From: GCA-2687025 sp964473525
GTDB taxonomy: Bacteria; Poribacteria; WGA-4E; GCA-2687025
DNA length: 49,736 nucleotides
Direction of reading: 5' to 3'
Assembly (NCBI GenBank): GCA_964473525.1
Contig: CAYYPK010000046.1
Coordinates: 1-49,736, forward strand
Shown here one piece after another: positions 33,957 through 41,723 of the stretch; position 1 is the first letter of the stretch; the number at the start of each line of letters is the position of its first letter. A program made the translations under genes and the position numbers. The notes below the pieces were generated by a model. It was not told where the DNA came from. It did not search any database and saw nothing but the letters and a program-made list of their open reading frames with translations.

Positions 33957-35090
33957 ATGAAGATCACCGACGTGAAGCCGTTTGTCCTCAAGGACGGACG
34001 GAACTTCCTGTTCGTGAAGGTCGAGACGGACGAGGGCATCTACGGTATAGGCGAAGCCGGCCTCACGTGGCAGGAAGCCGCCGTATCCGAGACGATGCTA
34101 CGCCTGAAGAGCTGGCTCGTGGGAGAGGATCCCTTCCGCACGGAGCACCTGTGGCAGCTCATGTGGCGGGGCGCGTTCTTCCCGGGCGGCAACGTCCTGT
34201 CGTCGGCGATCAGCGCCATCGACCTCGCCCTATGGGACATCAAGGGCAAGGCGTTGGAGCAGCCTGTGTACAACCTCATCGGGGGGCTGTGCCGGGACAA
34301 GGTCGTGTGCTATCCGCACAACGGCGGAGGCACGATCGACGCCCTCGTCGGAAGCTGCCAGCGGTCGGTCGACGAGGGCTGGAAGTTCGTGAGATGGGGC
34401 GTCGAAGCCGACGGCGGGGTACTGGAGCCTTCGCCTGCGGTGCGGCGCACCGTCGCGCAGTTCGATGCGGTCCGCAGCGCGCTGGGCGACGATGTCGAAC
34501 TCCTCATCGACATCCACACGCGTCTTGACCCGCCGGACACCATCAGGCTCTGCCGTGAACTCGAGCCGTACCGGCCGTTCTTCGTAGAAGACCCGTTGCG
34601 AGCGGAGTCGCCAGACGCCTACCGCGCTCTCGTGCCCCACGTGCACGTGCCGCTCGCGGTCGGTGAGCATTGGCCCAGCAAGTGGGAGTTCCGCGCGCTC
34701 ATCGAAGAGGATCTGATGCACTACGCGCGCATCGACCTGTGCATCGCAGGGGGCATGACCGAAGCGCTCAAGATCGCGCGCTGGTGCGAGACGCACTACA
34801 TCAACCTGGCTCCGCACAACCCGCTCGGCCCGGTGAGCGGCGCGGCGGGCCTGCACCTGTGCCTCGCGTCCACGAACGTCGGTGTCCTGGAGCTGCCGCG
34901 TCGGCCAGGTACCGTGCTAGCGGAGGCGTTCCCGTCCAACATCACGTGGGAGGACGGCTACCTGCTCGCGCCGGACGCGCCGGGGCTGGGTCTCGAGGTC
35001 AACGAGGACGCCTTCGAGATGTACGCTCCGTCGCCCACGGATGAGGCGCCCCGTCTGCGCCGCGCGGATGGCGCGTTCACCAACTGGTAG
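33957..35090 (+). CDS. Enolase-superfamily sugar-acid dehydratase (mandelate racemase group)
   Basis: Mg-dependent dehydratase-like enzyme of 377 residues, closest in layout to galactonate dehydratase (DgoD) and relatives. The capping domain starts MKITDVKPFVLKDGRNFLFVKVETDEG. In the barrel the metal ligands appear in order: Asp in LLIDIHTRLD, Glu in FFVEDPLRAE and Glu in LAVGEHWPSKW. A likely catalytic His is in LAPHNPLGPVSGAA. The usual KxK/KxN strand reads FVRWGVEADGG, so the first lysine is Arg. Substrate is therefore uncertain. GGAG lies 8 bases before ATG 33957. It begins a plus-strand group with an SDR, an amidohydrolase and a Rieske protein that looks catabolic. Confidence 0.9.
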   Translation: MKITDVKPFVLKDGRNFLFVKVETDEGIYGIGEAGLTWQEAAVSETMLRLKSWLVGEDPFRTEHLWQLMWRGAFFPGGNVLSSAISAIDLALWDIKGKALEQPVYNLIGGLCRDKVVCYPHNGGGTIDALVGSCQRSVDEGWKFVRWGVEADGGVLEPSPAVRRTVAQFDAVRSALGDDVELLIDIHTRLDPPDTIRLCRELEPYRPFFVEDPLRAESPDAYRALVPHVHVPLAVGEHWPSKWEFRALIEEDLMHYARIDLCIAGGMTEALKIARWCETHYINLAPHNPLGPVSGAAGLHLCLASTNVGVLELPRRPGTVLAEAFPSNITWEDGYLLAPDAPGLGLEVNEDAFEMYAPSPTDEAPRLRRADGAFTNW

Positions 35091-35156
35091 ACGCTAGCCC
35101 TGGCGTGCGATGACACGCCTGACCCGACCACCGAGCACACCATCGATTGGGACGGC

Positions 35157-35939
35157 ATGCAGCTAGAGGGACGTGTTGCGTTCGTCACGGGAGCGAATTC
35201 CGGTATAGGGCGCGCCGCCGCGCTGGCGTTTGCGAAGGAGGGCGCCCACGTCGGCGTCTTTGGCCGACGCGCCGAGAACAACGCCGACACCGTGCAGGAG
35301 ATCACGGACGCCGGTGGTTCCGCCACTTCGCTCGTAGGAGACGTGTCGAGCCCGGCCGATGTCGAGGCGGCAGTCGACGCGCTCGTAGAGCTGTGGGGCG
35401 GACTTGACGTTGTCTTTGCCAACGCCGGCATCAACGGCGTCTGGGCGCCCATTGAGGACATCACGCCCGACGAGTGGGATCAGACGCACGCCATCAACAT
35501 GAAGGGGACGTTCCTCACCGTGAAGTACGCGATCCCGCACATGAAGGAACGCGGCGGGTCGATCATCATCACGTCGTCCATCAACGGCACTCGGCAGTGG
35601 AGCCTCACCGGGGCGACGTGCTATTCGACGACCAAGGCGGGCCAGGTCACCTTCGCGAAGCACGCAGCCGTGGAGCTGGCACGCTACAAGATCCGTGTGA
35701 ACGTCGTGTGCCCCGGATGGATCAGGACGAACATCGGCGAGAACACGTGGGGGCGGAACCTGGACGGCATCCGCATCCCCACGCACCGTCCCGACGGCGG
35801 CATTCCGCTTACGGGCCGCGAGCCCGGACAGCCGGAAGAGGTCGCTGCCGCCGTGCTGTTCCTCGCCTCCGACGCGGCTAGCCACGTCACGGGCACCGAG
35901 ATGTGGGTCGACGGGGCGGAGTCGCTCCTGCGGACGTAA
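35157..35939 (+). CDS. Short-chain dehydrogenase/reductase
   Basis: Classical NAD(P)-dependent SDR of 260 residues. Seen: the nucleotide loop VTGANSGIGRAAA (10-22), FGRRAEN after beta-2 (Arg-Arg suggests NADP is possible), FANAGINGVW, Ser in IIITSSINGTRQ and the catalytic YSTTKAG. The PGWIRTNI turn and the end GTEMWVDGAESLL also fit. A GGGACGG precedes ATG 35157. Its position after the dehydratase suggests it oxidises or reduces a sugar or sugar acid of the same pathway. Specific substrate unknown. Confidence 0.93.
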   Translation: MQLEGRVAFVTGANSGIGRAAALAFAKEGAHVGVFGRRAENNADTVQEITDAGGSATSLVGDVSSPADVEAAVDALVELWGGLDVVFANAGINGVWAPIEDITPDEWDQTHAINMKGTFLTVKYAIPHMKERGGSIIITSSINGTRQWSLTGATCYSTTKAGQVTFAKHAAVELARYKIRVNVVCPGWIRTNIGENTWGRNLDGIRIPTHRPDGGIPLTGREPGQPEEVAAAVLFLASDAASHVTGTEMWVDGAESLLRT

Positions 35940-35955
35940 CTCAGAGGACGGCGCC

Positions 35956-37032
35956 ATGGCGCGGCCTTACCGCGTGATAGACACGGACATCCACAACGTC
36001 GTCAGCGGGCGTCGCATGATGGACTATCTGCGAGAGCCCTGGCGGTCGCGGTACGCGTCTGGCAGTCGCGGGCCGGGCCACCTGGGGTACTGGAACCCCA
36101 ACGGCGTCATGCGATCGGACACGAAGCTGCCAGACGGCACGCGCATCGAGAACGGCCCGGAGAACCTGGCCGCTCACTTCCTGGACGTCTACGAGCTGGA
36201 ATACGGGATACTCGTGCCGGCGGGGTCGCTGCACGTTGGGCTGTCCCCCGACCCAGACTTCGCGGCGGCGGTCGTCGCCGCCAACAACGACGTTATCGTA
36301 GAGGACTGGCTGCCCGTGGACTCTCGGTTCCGGGCGTCGCTCGTCGTGTCTCCCGCGGACCCGACGCTGGCGGCCGCGGAGATCCGTCGCCACGGCTCGC
36401 ATCCTGGCATGGTGCAGGTGGTCATGCCGAGCGGGGCGAGAATGCCGTACGGCCAACGGTTCTTCCACCCCATCTACGAGGCGGCGCACGACATGGGTCT
36501 GCCCGTCGCCATCCACCCCGGCTCCGAGGGTGTGGGGGTGTCGGGCCCACCGTCCGCCGCGGGGTACCCGAGCACGTACATCGAATGGCACACCGGCCTC
36601 GTTGGGTCGTACATGGCGCACCTCACGAGCCTGGTGACTGAAGGCGTGTTCCAGAAGTACCCGCAGCTCAAGTTCGTGCTCATCGAGGGCGGAGTGTCCT
36701 GGGTGCCGCCGGTGCTGTGGCGGCTGGACAAGAACTGGAAAGCGTTGCGCCAGACCGTGCCGTGGCTGGACCGGCCGCCGAGCGAGGTAGTCGCCGACCA
36801 CGTGCTGCTGACAACGCAACCCATTGAGGAGCCGGGCGATCCCGAGCACCTGCGCCAGCTACTGCGCATGTTCCCCGCGGACGAGATGTTGATGTTCGCG
36901 ACGGACTTCCCGCACTGGGACGGCGACACGCCTGAGTTCGCCGCGCGCTGGCTACCGGAGGAGCTCCTCCATCCCGTGATGAGCGAGACCTCCCGCAAGC
37001 TCTACGGACTGCCGGAGCCAGCCGATGGCTGA
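35956..37032 (+). CDS. Amidohydrolase-2 family metal hydrolase or decarboxylase
   Basis: TIM-barrel metal enzyme of the amidohydrolase-related group (ACMSD, resorcylate decarboxylase, 2-pyrone-4,6-dicarboxylate hydrolase relatives), 358 residues. The N-terminal metal motif reads YRVIDTDIHNVVSG. Further visible are LPVAIHPGSEGVG (His on strand 5), KFVLIEGGVSWVPPVLWRLD, and MFATDFPHWDGDTPEF with the strand-8 Asp. It starts 16 bases after the SDR stop and overlaps the Rieske gene by 8 bases. The reaction could be C-O/C-C hydrolysis or decarboxylation of a ring or lactone product; sequence alone cannot decide. Confidence 0.9.
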   Translation: MARPYRVIDTDIHNVVSGRRMMDYLREPWRSRYASGSRGPGHLGYWNPNGVMRSDTKLPDGTRIENGPENLAAHFLDVYELEYGILVPAGSLHVGLSPDPDFAAAVVAANNDVIVEDWLPVDSRFRASLVVSPADPTLAAAEIRRHGSHPGMVQVVMPSGARMPYGQRFFHPIYEAAHDMGLPVAIHPGSEGVGVSGPPSAAGYPSTYIEWHTGLVGSYMAHLTSLVTEGVFQKYPQLKFVLIEGGVSWVPPVLWRLDKNWKALRQTVPWLDRPPSEVVADHVLLTTQPIEEPGDPEHLRQLLRMFPADEMLMFATDFPHWDGDTPEFAARWLPEELLHPVMSETSRKLYGLPEPADG

Positions 37033-37387
37033 GCGCGCGACCAGAGTCGAGGCAGGTCGCGTGGGCGACATCCCGCCAGGAGGCCGTAGGCTGATCGACC
37101 ACGACGGCCGCTCCATAGGCGTGTTCAACGTCGGGGGAGACTTCGTCGCCGTCCTGAACGTCTGCCCGCACGAGTTGGCCCCGGTCTGCAAGGGCCGTGT
37201 CACGGGCACGACGCTTCCGTCCGCGCCTGGCGAGTTCGAGTGGGGCCGCGAAGGCGAGATCCTGTCGTGTCCCTGGCACGGGTGGGAGTTCGACCTGCGC
37301 ACTGGCGACGCGCTCGCGGACCCGCGGCGCAAGCTGCGCACGTACCCGACCGAGGTTGTGGACGGCGGCGTCTTCGTGCTCGTCTAG
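37025..37387 (+). CDS. Rieske [2Fe-2S] ferredoxin-type protein
   Basis: Small soluble 120-residue electron-transfer protein. The cluster ligands are visible: Cys47-x-His49 in NVCPHELAP and Cys82-x2-His85 in SCPWHGWEFDLRTG. Between them lies an unusually long loop (33 residues, KGRVTGTTLPSAPGEFEWGRE). It overlaps the amidohydrolase gene by 8 bases, so the two are coupled. It could donate electrons to an oxygenase, as in biphenyl- or naphthalene-type systems, but no Rieske oxygenase alpha subunit is nearby. The convergent PhyH enzyme does not normally use a ferredoxin. Its TAG stop shares CTAG with the PhyH stop. Confidence 0.93.
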   Translation: MAERATRVEAGRVGDIPPGGRRLIDHDGRSIGVFNVGGDFVAVLNVCPHELAPVCKGRVTGTTLPSAPGEFEWGREGEILSCPWHGWEFDLRTGDALADPRRKLRTYPTEVVDGGVFVLV

Positions 37388-38127
37388 TAGTTCTTGTCCG
37401 CCGACCTGGCGCCCCGAACGACGCGCCGGCAATAGCCGTTCCCCGTAACGTCGTATGCGATGGTGCACGCGCGCCGGTCCCTATCTGACTTGTTCGCCGC
37501 GGAGCCGTGCACCACGAGCGGGCCGAAGAAGACGGCGTCGCCCGCCTTCATGTCGAGGGTGACCGCGCCCTCTTTCTCGCCGAAGAAGCCTGGTAGGAAC
37601 ACCCCGAATGCCGTGTCGGCTCTGTCGTGCTCGACCAGGCCGTCCTTGTGGGTGCCGGGCACGAACTGGATGGCGCCGTTCTCCTCGTTGGCGTCATCGA
37701 TGTGCAGCATGCAGTTGATCATGTCAGGCTCGTTGTTGTGACGGACCCAGTAGGCGTAATCCTGATGCCACGGCGTGATCGTGCCGTCGCGCGCGGCCTT
37801 CATGAGGAGCTTGCAGTGGAATAGCGAGATGTCCGGCCCCATCAGCGGCTCGAGGACATCCAGGACGTTCGCTGAGTCGATGAGGCGGTCGAGGCCTGGG
37901 CTGACGAGCTCGCCGTGCATGAGCTGCCGAATGCGCTTGGGCTTCGAGGCGTCGTCGTACTCTTCCCACGAGATGCCCACGCCTTCCGCCGGCGACGCGT
38001 CCATGCGGGCGTGGAGGTCGTCGACCTCCTGCTGTATCTGGGCAAGCCACGCATCGTCGATGATCTGCCTGCGTACCAGGTACCCGTTGTCCGCGTAGAA
38101 CGCGCGCTCTTCGGCTGTCAGGGACAT
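37384..38127 (-). CDS. Phytanoyl-CoA dioxygenase (PhyH) family oxygenase
   Basis: Fe(II)/2-oxoglutarate-dependent hydroxylase family, 247 residues. The iron triad is visible: His121-x-Asp123 in ITPWHQDYAYW and His207 in FGPLVVHGSAANKSDRDRRA; the Arg residues after it can bind 2-oxoglutarate. The start TAEERAFYADNGYLVRRQII is typical of the family. ATG 38127 has GGAG six bases upstream. The open frame extends to 38304 but that part is low-complexity and unlikely to be translated. Substrate unknown; PhyH proteins are often expanded in Poribacteria-like genomes. A promoter-like TTGTCC-17-TATGCT is about 85 bases upstream. Confidence 0.93.
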   Translation of the reverse strand: MSLTAEERAFYADNGYLVRRQIIDDAWLAQIQQEVDDLHARMDASPAEGVGISWEEYDDASKPKRIRQLMHGELVSPGLDRLIDSANVLDVLEPLMGPDISLFHCKLLMKAARDGTITPWHQDYAYWVRHNNEPDMINCMLHIDDANEENGAIQFVPGTHKDGLVEHDRADTAFGVFLPGFFGEKEGAVTLDMKAGDAVFFGPLVVHGSAANKSDRDRRACTIAYDVTGNGYCRRVVRGARSADKNY

Positions 38128-38166
38128 CCGTGTCTCCAGCGTGATGCACGCCAGCACCGGCAGACG

Positions 38167-38182
38167 ACGACGCTCGCGTCGT
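38167..38182. repeat. Small hairpin ACGACG-CTCG-CGTCGT upstream of PhyH
   Basis: Perfect 6-base arms with a 4-base loop, in the leader between the putative PhyH promoter and its start codon. It could affect translation or be chance. Confidence 0.3.
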
Positions 38183-38211
38183 GACCGCGCGTGCGACGAT
38201 GATGGATGGAG

Positions 38212-38240
38212 AGCATAGGGCGCGACGGGTCGTGGGACAA
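38212..38240 (-). promoter_or_regulatory. Putative promoter of the PhyH gene
   Basis: Minus strand TTGTCC (38240-38235), a 17-base spacer, TATGCT (38217-38212). The hexamers are identical to those before the Gfo/Idh gene at 8615-8644. The predicted leader is about 78 bases. Confidence 0.4.
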
Positions 38241-38376
38241 CCCGGCGGGGAAGGTCAGACGGAGGCGGGCACGGCGACACGCCAGCACACGCGTAGGATC
38301 CCATGGACCGCGCGCGTCGTGCAGGCGGATACGCCCTCGTTCTCGGTACCGCAGTGACGATGCTCTGAGGCTATCG

Positions 38377-38583
38377 TCATACGGTGACGAGCTGCTCGGT
38401 CTCGGCCGTCTCGACCTCGGCCTTCGCGCGCGCGTCGGCGAACGCGTCCGTGATGCGCGACAGGTTGTCGATGAAGGCTGCCCAGCTCGTGTCGTCCAGG
38501 TTCGACTGACCCTCTGCCAGGAGGACCGCCATATCGTACATGTTCGCCGTTGCGTCCTGCGTTCCAGCGCTCAACTGAGCCAT
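38377..38583 (-). CDS. 68-residue protein of unknown function behind a sigma-54 promoter
   Basis: No family recognised. The short acidic protein (MAQLSAGTQDATANMYDMAV at the start, AKAEVETAETEQLVTV at the end) has no signal peptide or membrane segment and is probably helical (AAFIDNLSRITDAFADARAKAE). GGAG lies seven bases before ATG 38583. About 73 to 88 bases upstream is a full consensus sigma-54 promoter, and the leader has a perfect hairpin; together these make a real, regulated gene likely despite the size. The downstream neighbour on the same strand is the PhyH gene, 249 bases away and with its own promoter-like sequence. Role unknown. Confidence 0.7.
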   Translation of the reverse strand: MAQLSAGTQDATANMYDMAVLLAEGQSNLDDTSWAAFIDNLSRITDAFADARAKAEVETAETEQLVTV

Positions 38584-38618
38584 TGTTCCACTCCGTTCAA
38601 ACCAGCAACCACGATGTC

Positions 38619-38640
38619 CAGGAACTAGGCGCCGTTCCTG
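38619..38640 (-). promoter_or_regulatory. Leader hairpin or operator CAGGAAC-N8-GTTCCTG
   Basis: Perfect 7-base inverted repeat with an 8-base loop, located immediately downstream of the predicted sigma-54 transcription start (about 38644) and 36 bases before the start codon. It can act as an RNA hairpin in the leader or as a regulator site. Confidence 0.5.
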
Positions 38641-38654
38641 TCACATGTAACGAA

Positions 38655-38671
38655 AGCAATACTCGTGCCAG
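38655..38671 (-). promoter_or_regulatory. Consensus sigma-54 promoter
   Basis: On the minus strand the bases read CTGGCACG-AGTA-TTGCT, matching the sigma-54 consensus YTGGCACG-N4-TTGCW at every fixed position. The GG and GC doublets are separated by the required ten bases. Predicted transcription start is near 38644. An enhancer-binding activator and integration site should exist, but none is recognisable in the window. Confidence 0.7.
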
Positions 38672-38931
38672 TTACACGCGTAGGACGGCTGAGCGCAGAA
38701 ACCCACTGGCCAAGCCATATTCAGCGGCACATCGGCGGCCGGGAGACGGCGGGGCGTCCAACTCTGAGCACCATATCGTCGTGATCTGAGCTCATGTGCA
38801 CGCGTCCGGCCACACCCGCGCGGCGCGGGATACAGGTCTTCGGGGCGGCGCTTCCCACGTTCGACATCTCTAGGGCATCATAGCGACGCGGCCGTCGCAG
38901 CCTACCCCATCGAACAAGCGCGGGAGCTACC

Positions 38932-40401
38932 GTGGAGTCCGTACGCGTCAGATTCGCACCTTCGCCCACCGGCTTCCTGCACCTCGGTGTGGCCCGCACC
39001 GCCCTCTTCAACTACCTGTTCGCCCGGGCGAACGGCGGGACGTACATGCTCCGCGTCGACGACACGGACGACCAGCGATCTACCGAGGAGTCCATGCGGT
39101 CCATCTTCGGGAGCCTCGAGTGGCTCGGGTTGGAATGGGACGAGGGGCCGGGTGTTGGCGGCGACCACGGGCCGTACTTCCAGGCGCAGCGGATCGAGCG
39201 TCACCAGGAGTGCGCGCGACAGCTTCTCGCGCAGGGCAAGGCGTACTACTGCTACTGCACGCGCGAGGAAGTGCAGGCGAAGCGTGAAGCCGCCCAGCGC
39301 GAGAAGCGGCCCTATCGCTACGACGGTCGCTGCCGCGACCTATCGGGCGACGAGCGTGAGCGATTCGAGGCGGAGGGGAGAACGAAGACGGTTCGCTTCG
39401 CGGTGGACCGCACGCAGCGCATCGTCGTCAACGACCTCATCCTGGGGGATGTCTCCGTCGAGGCGGAGACGCTGGACGACTTCATCTTCATGAAGCCCAA
39501 CTTCGGGCCGCTGTACAACTTCACGTCGCCGGTGGACGACGCGGACATGGGAATCACCCACGTGATCCGCGGGCAGGATCACATGCCCAACACCCCGCGT
39601 CAGATCCTCATCTGCCGGGCATTCGGATGGACGCCGCCAGCGTTCGCGCACATACCCATGGTGCACAACATGCAGGGCCGCAAGCTCAGCAAGAGGGACG
39701 GCGCCGTCGGCGTCGAGGACTACCGGGAGTTGGGGTTCACGCCGGAGGCGATGGTGAACTACCTGGCTCGCCTCGCCTGGTCTGCCGAAGGCGAGCAAGA
39801 GGTGTTCTCCATCCAGGAGCTGATCGACCAGTTCACGTTGGATCGCGTGGGCAAGAGCCCAAGCCGCTTCGACATGAAGAAGCTCACCTGGCTCAACGGG
39901 CACTACATCGGCGAGAAGTCCGTCGCCGAACGGACCGACGGCGCCGTTCCGTTTCTCCGCGCGGCGGGTCACGACGTGGACGAAGCGCCGCGCGAGAAGC
40001 TAGAGCGCATCGTCGAGGCGGTCGGCGATCGGCTCCACACGTACGCCGACATCGTCACCTACGCCGGGTACTTCTTCGCCGATGACGACGCGTACGAGTA
40101 CGACCCCGCGGCCCTCAAGAAGTGGTTCAAGGGGCCAGAGGCGATGGATGTCGTCAGGGACGCCCGCGGCGCGCTTGATGCCATCGAGCCGTTCGCGCTC
40201 GAATCCATCGAGGAGACGATGCGAGCGTGGATCGAGGAGCGTGGCGAGAAGGTGATCCGCGTGCTGCAGCCGATCCGCGTGGCCGTCACCGGCAAGATGG
40301 TCGGGCCCGGCCTATTCGACGTGCTTGACCTGCTGGGTAAGGACGCGGTCCTGGCGAGGCTAGACCGCGCCGCAGCGGAGCTTCCCACGCTGGTCGGCTG
40401 A
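38932..40401 (+). CDS. gltX: Glutamyl-tRNA synthetase
   Basis: Charges tRNA-Glu (or tRNA-Glu and tRNA-Gln) with glutamate; class I aminoacyl-tRNA synthetase, 489 residues, normal length. The HIGH region is RFAPSPTGFLHLGVARTALFNYLFAR near residues 6-31 and the KMSKS region is KLSKRDGAVGVEDYRELGF near 246-264. GQDHMPNTPRQILICRAFGW and the C-terminal anticodon-binding helices follow. A single copy in view with no gatCAB or glnS neighbour leaves open whether it is discriminating. The start is GTG 38932 with GGGAG six bases upstream. Confidence 0.96.
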   Translation: MESVRVRFAPSPTGFLHLGVARTALFNYLFARANGGTYMLRVDDTDDQRSTEESMRSIFGSLEWLGLEWDEGPGVGGDHGPYFQAQRIERHQECARQLLAQGKAYYCYCTREEVQAKREAAQREKRPYRYDGRCRDLSGDERERFEAEGRTKTVRFAVDRTQRIVVNDLILGDVSVEAETLDDFIFMKPNFGPLYNFTSPVDDADMGITHVIRGQDHMPNTPRQILICRAFGWTPPAFAHIPMVHNMQGRKLSKRDGAVGVEDYRELGFTPEAMVNYLARLAWSAEGEQEVFSIQELIDQFTLDRVGKSPSRFDMKKLTWLNGHYIGEKSVAERTDGAVPFLRAAGHDVDEAPREKLERIVEAVGDRLHTYADIVTYAGYFFADDDAYEYDPAALKKWFKGPEAMDVVRDARGALDAIEPFALESIEETMRAWIEERGEKVIRVLQPIRVAVTGKMVGPGLFDVLDLLGKDAVLARLDRAAAELPTLVG

Positions 40402-40426
40402 GCGACGGCTAGTCCGACGCGCTCTG

Positions 40427-40852
40427 TCAGTCGTAGCTGTTCCGTTCCGCCGGGTCGTCCGAGTAATACTCCACGAACTCGTACTCATTGCCATCCCCGT
40501 CCAGGAAGTACACGCGGCGGCGGTGCGGATGCTCGCCGGGTTGGAATCCCTCCTTGTAGCCGGCGGCGGCAAGACGCTGGTACACACCTTCCACGTCGTC
40601 AACGACGAAACCAATGTGGTTCACCCCGTATCCCCGATGGCCTGACGCGCGGTCTCCCGGCGGCGCATTGTCAGCGTTCAGGCACACGTACGTCTCGTCG
40701 GAGCCGAGGTGCACCCACTCAGACTGCCAGTCGCCGTGGTCGGTCTGGCCGCGGCCTCGCACCTCGAAGGATGGGAACGCGGCGCGGAAGAACCGCACGC
40801 CCTCGTCTATGCTGCCGACGGCGATGTTGGCGTGTTCGAGCTGCACGTCCAT
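40427..40852 (-). CDS. VOC (glyoxalase/extradiol dioxygenase fold) protein
   Basis: 141-residue metal-binding protein of the vicinal oxygen chelate superfamily, with two beta-alpha-beta-beta-beta modules (MDVQLEHANIAVGSIDEGVRFF and GVNHIGFVVDDVEGVYQRLAAAGY). Likely ligands are His in LEHANIAV, His in NHIGFVV and Glu in NEYEFVEYY. The family includes glyoxalase I, fosfomycin-resistance enzymes and methylmalonyl-CoA epimerase; this short member cannot be assigned further. ATG 40852 is chosen because GGAGGAC precedes it; the open frame to 40933 has no better site. It converges on gltX with 25 bases between the stops. Confidence 0.9.
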   Translation of the reverse strand: MDVQLEHANIAVGSIDEGVRFFRAAFPSFEVRGRGQTDHGDWQSEWVHLGSDETYVCLNADNAPPGDRASGHRGYGVNHIGFVVDDVEGVYQRLAAAGYKEGFQPGEHPHRRRVYFLDGDGNEYEFVEYYSDDPAERNSYD

Positions 40853-40958
40853 GTAGTCCTCCTCATCCGACGCGCGGCGTGTTGGTTGCGGCTCGCCGGT
40901 GAGCGTGCCATAGTCCAGCCGCCGCGCGGTCACATTGTAGGCTTCCTGGAGCGATCCG

Positions 40959-41723
40959 GTGCAGAACTTGCTCGCGTGCCGTCCCGCCAGCTACCGCCAG
41001 TATGAGAGCCTCGCCTTTGCCCACCTCGCGGAGATCGGGGTGAAGCATGTTGAGCTCGAGATCCCGTCCGCGGACAGGATGGACGAGACAACCGAGATGC
41101 TCAAGGGGCACGGCATCAGCGTGTCGAGCACGCAGGCGGGGCTAGACATTAAGAATCCCAGCATCGCGCGCGAATTCGCGTCGGTCGCGCAGGCGACGCG
41201 CGCGTTGGGGGCGAAGCTAGTCTTCGTCAGCGTCAAGGCGGACGACATGGACCGCAACGTCGCCTACGGGAGGCTACGCGCGGTCGGCGAGGCGTGCGCG
41301 CGTCACGACGTCACCGTCGTCATGGAGACGCACCCGGACCTCATCACGAACGGCGACGTCGCGCGCCGCACCATGGAGGGCGTCAACCACCCGAACATCC
41401 GGGTGAACTGGGACACCGCGAACGTCTACTACTACAACCAGGGCATCGACGGTGTCGAGGAGATGCGCAAAGTCATCGACTACATCGGCGCGGTGCACCT
41501 GAAGGACACTAGTGGCGGCTTCAAGGAGTGGTACTTCCCGGCTCTCGGCGAAGGCGTTGTCGACTTCCCGAGGGTGTACCGCGAGCTCAACGCGAAGGGT
41601 TTCCACGGGCCGTTCACGATGGAGCTGGAGGGCATCGACGGCGAGAACCTGACCGAGGAGGGCGCGAAGGAACGCGTGGCGTCCTCGGTGCGCTACCTAC
41701 GCGGGATCGGCGTCCTCGGGTAG
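40959..41723 (+). CDS. Sugar phosphate isomerase/epimerase-like TIM-barrel protein
   Basis: AP-endonuclease-2 family (xylose isomerase-like) protein of 254 residues; members isomerise or epimerise sugars or dehydrate inosose. Metal-site residues seen in order: Glu in VTVVMETHPDLI, Asp and Asn in RVNWDTANVYYY, His in GAVHLKDTS and Glu in FTMELEGID. The chain lacks the usual start of about 20 residues seen in IolE/IolI (MKIGIxxxxF), so the true start may be slightly different. GTG 40959 has GGAG seven bases upstream. Divergent from the VOC gene with a 106-base gap. It overlaps the 3' end of the acidic protein gene by 27 bases in opposite orientation. Confidence 0.9.
   Translation: MQNLLACRPASYRQYESLAFAHLAEIGVKHVELEIPSADRMDETTEMLKGHGISVSSTQAGLDIKNPSIAREFASVAQATRALGAKLVFVSVKADDMDRNVAYGRLRAVGEACARHDVTVVMETHPDLITNGDVARRTMEGVNHPNIRVNWDTANVYYYNQGIDGVEEMRKVIDYIGAVHLKDTSGGFKEWYFPALGEGVVDFPRVYRELNAKGFHGPFTMELEGIDGENLTEEGAKERVASSVRYLRGIGVLG

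Larger units (their letters stand above)
38584..38931. other. Intergenic region between small ORF and gltX
   Basis: This 348-base region carries the sigma-54 promoter and leader hairpin of the small minus-strand gene in its left third. I find no coding sequence, tRNA or repeat in the right two thirds (38680-38920), and only the ribosome site GGGAG just before the GTG of gltX. A clear gltX promoter is not visible. Confidence 0.6.
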
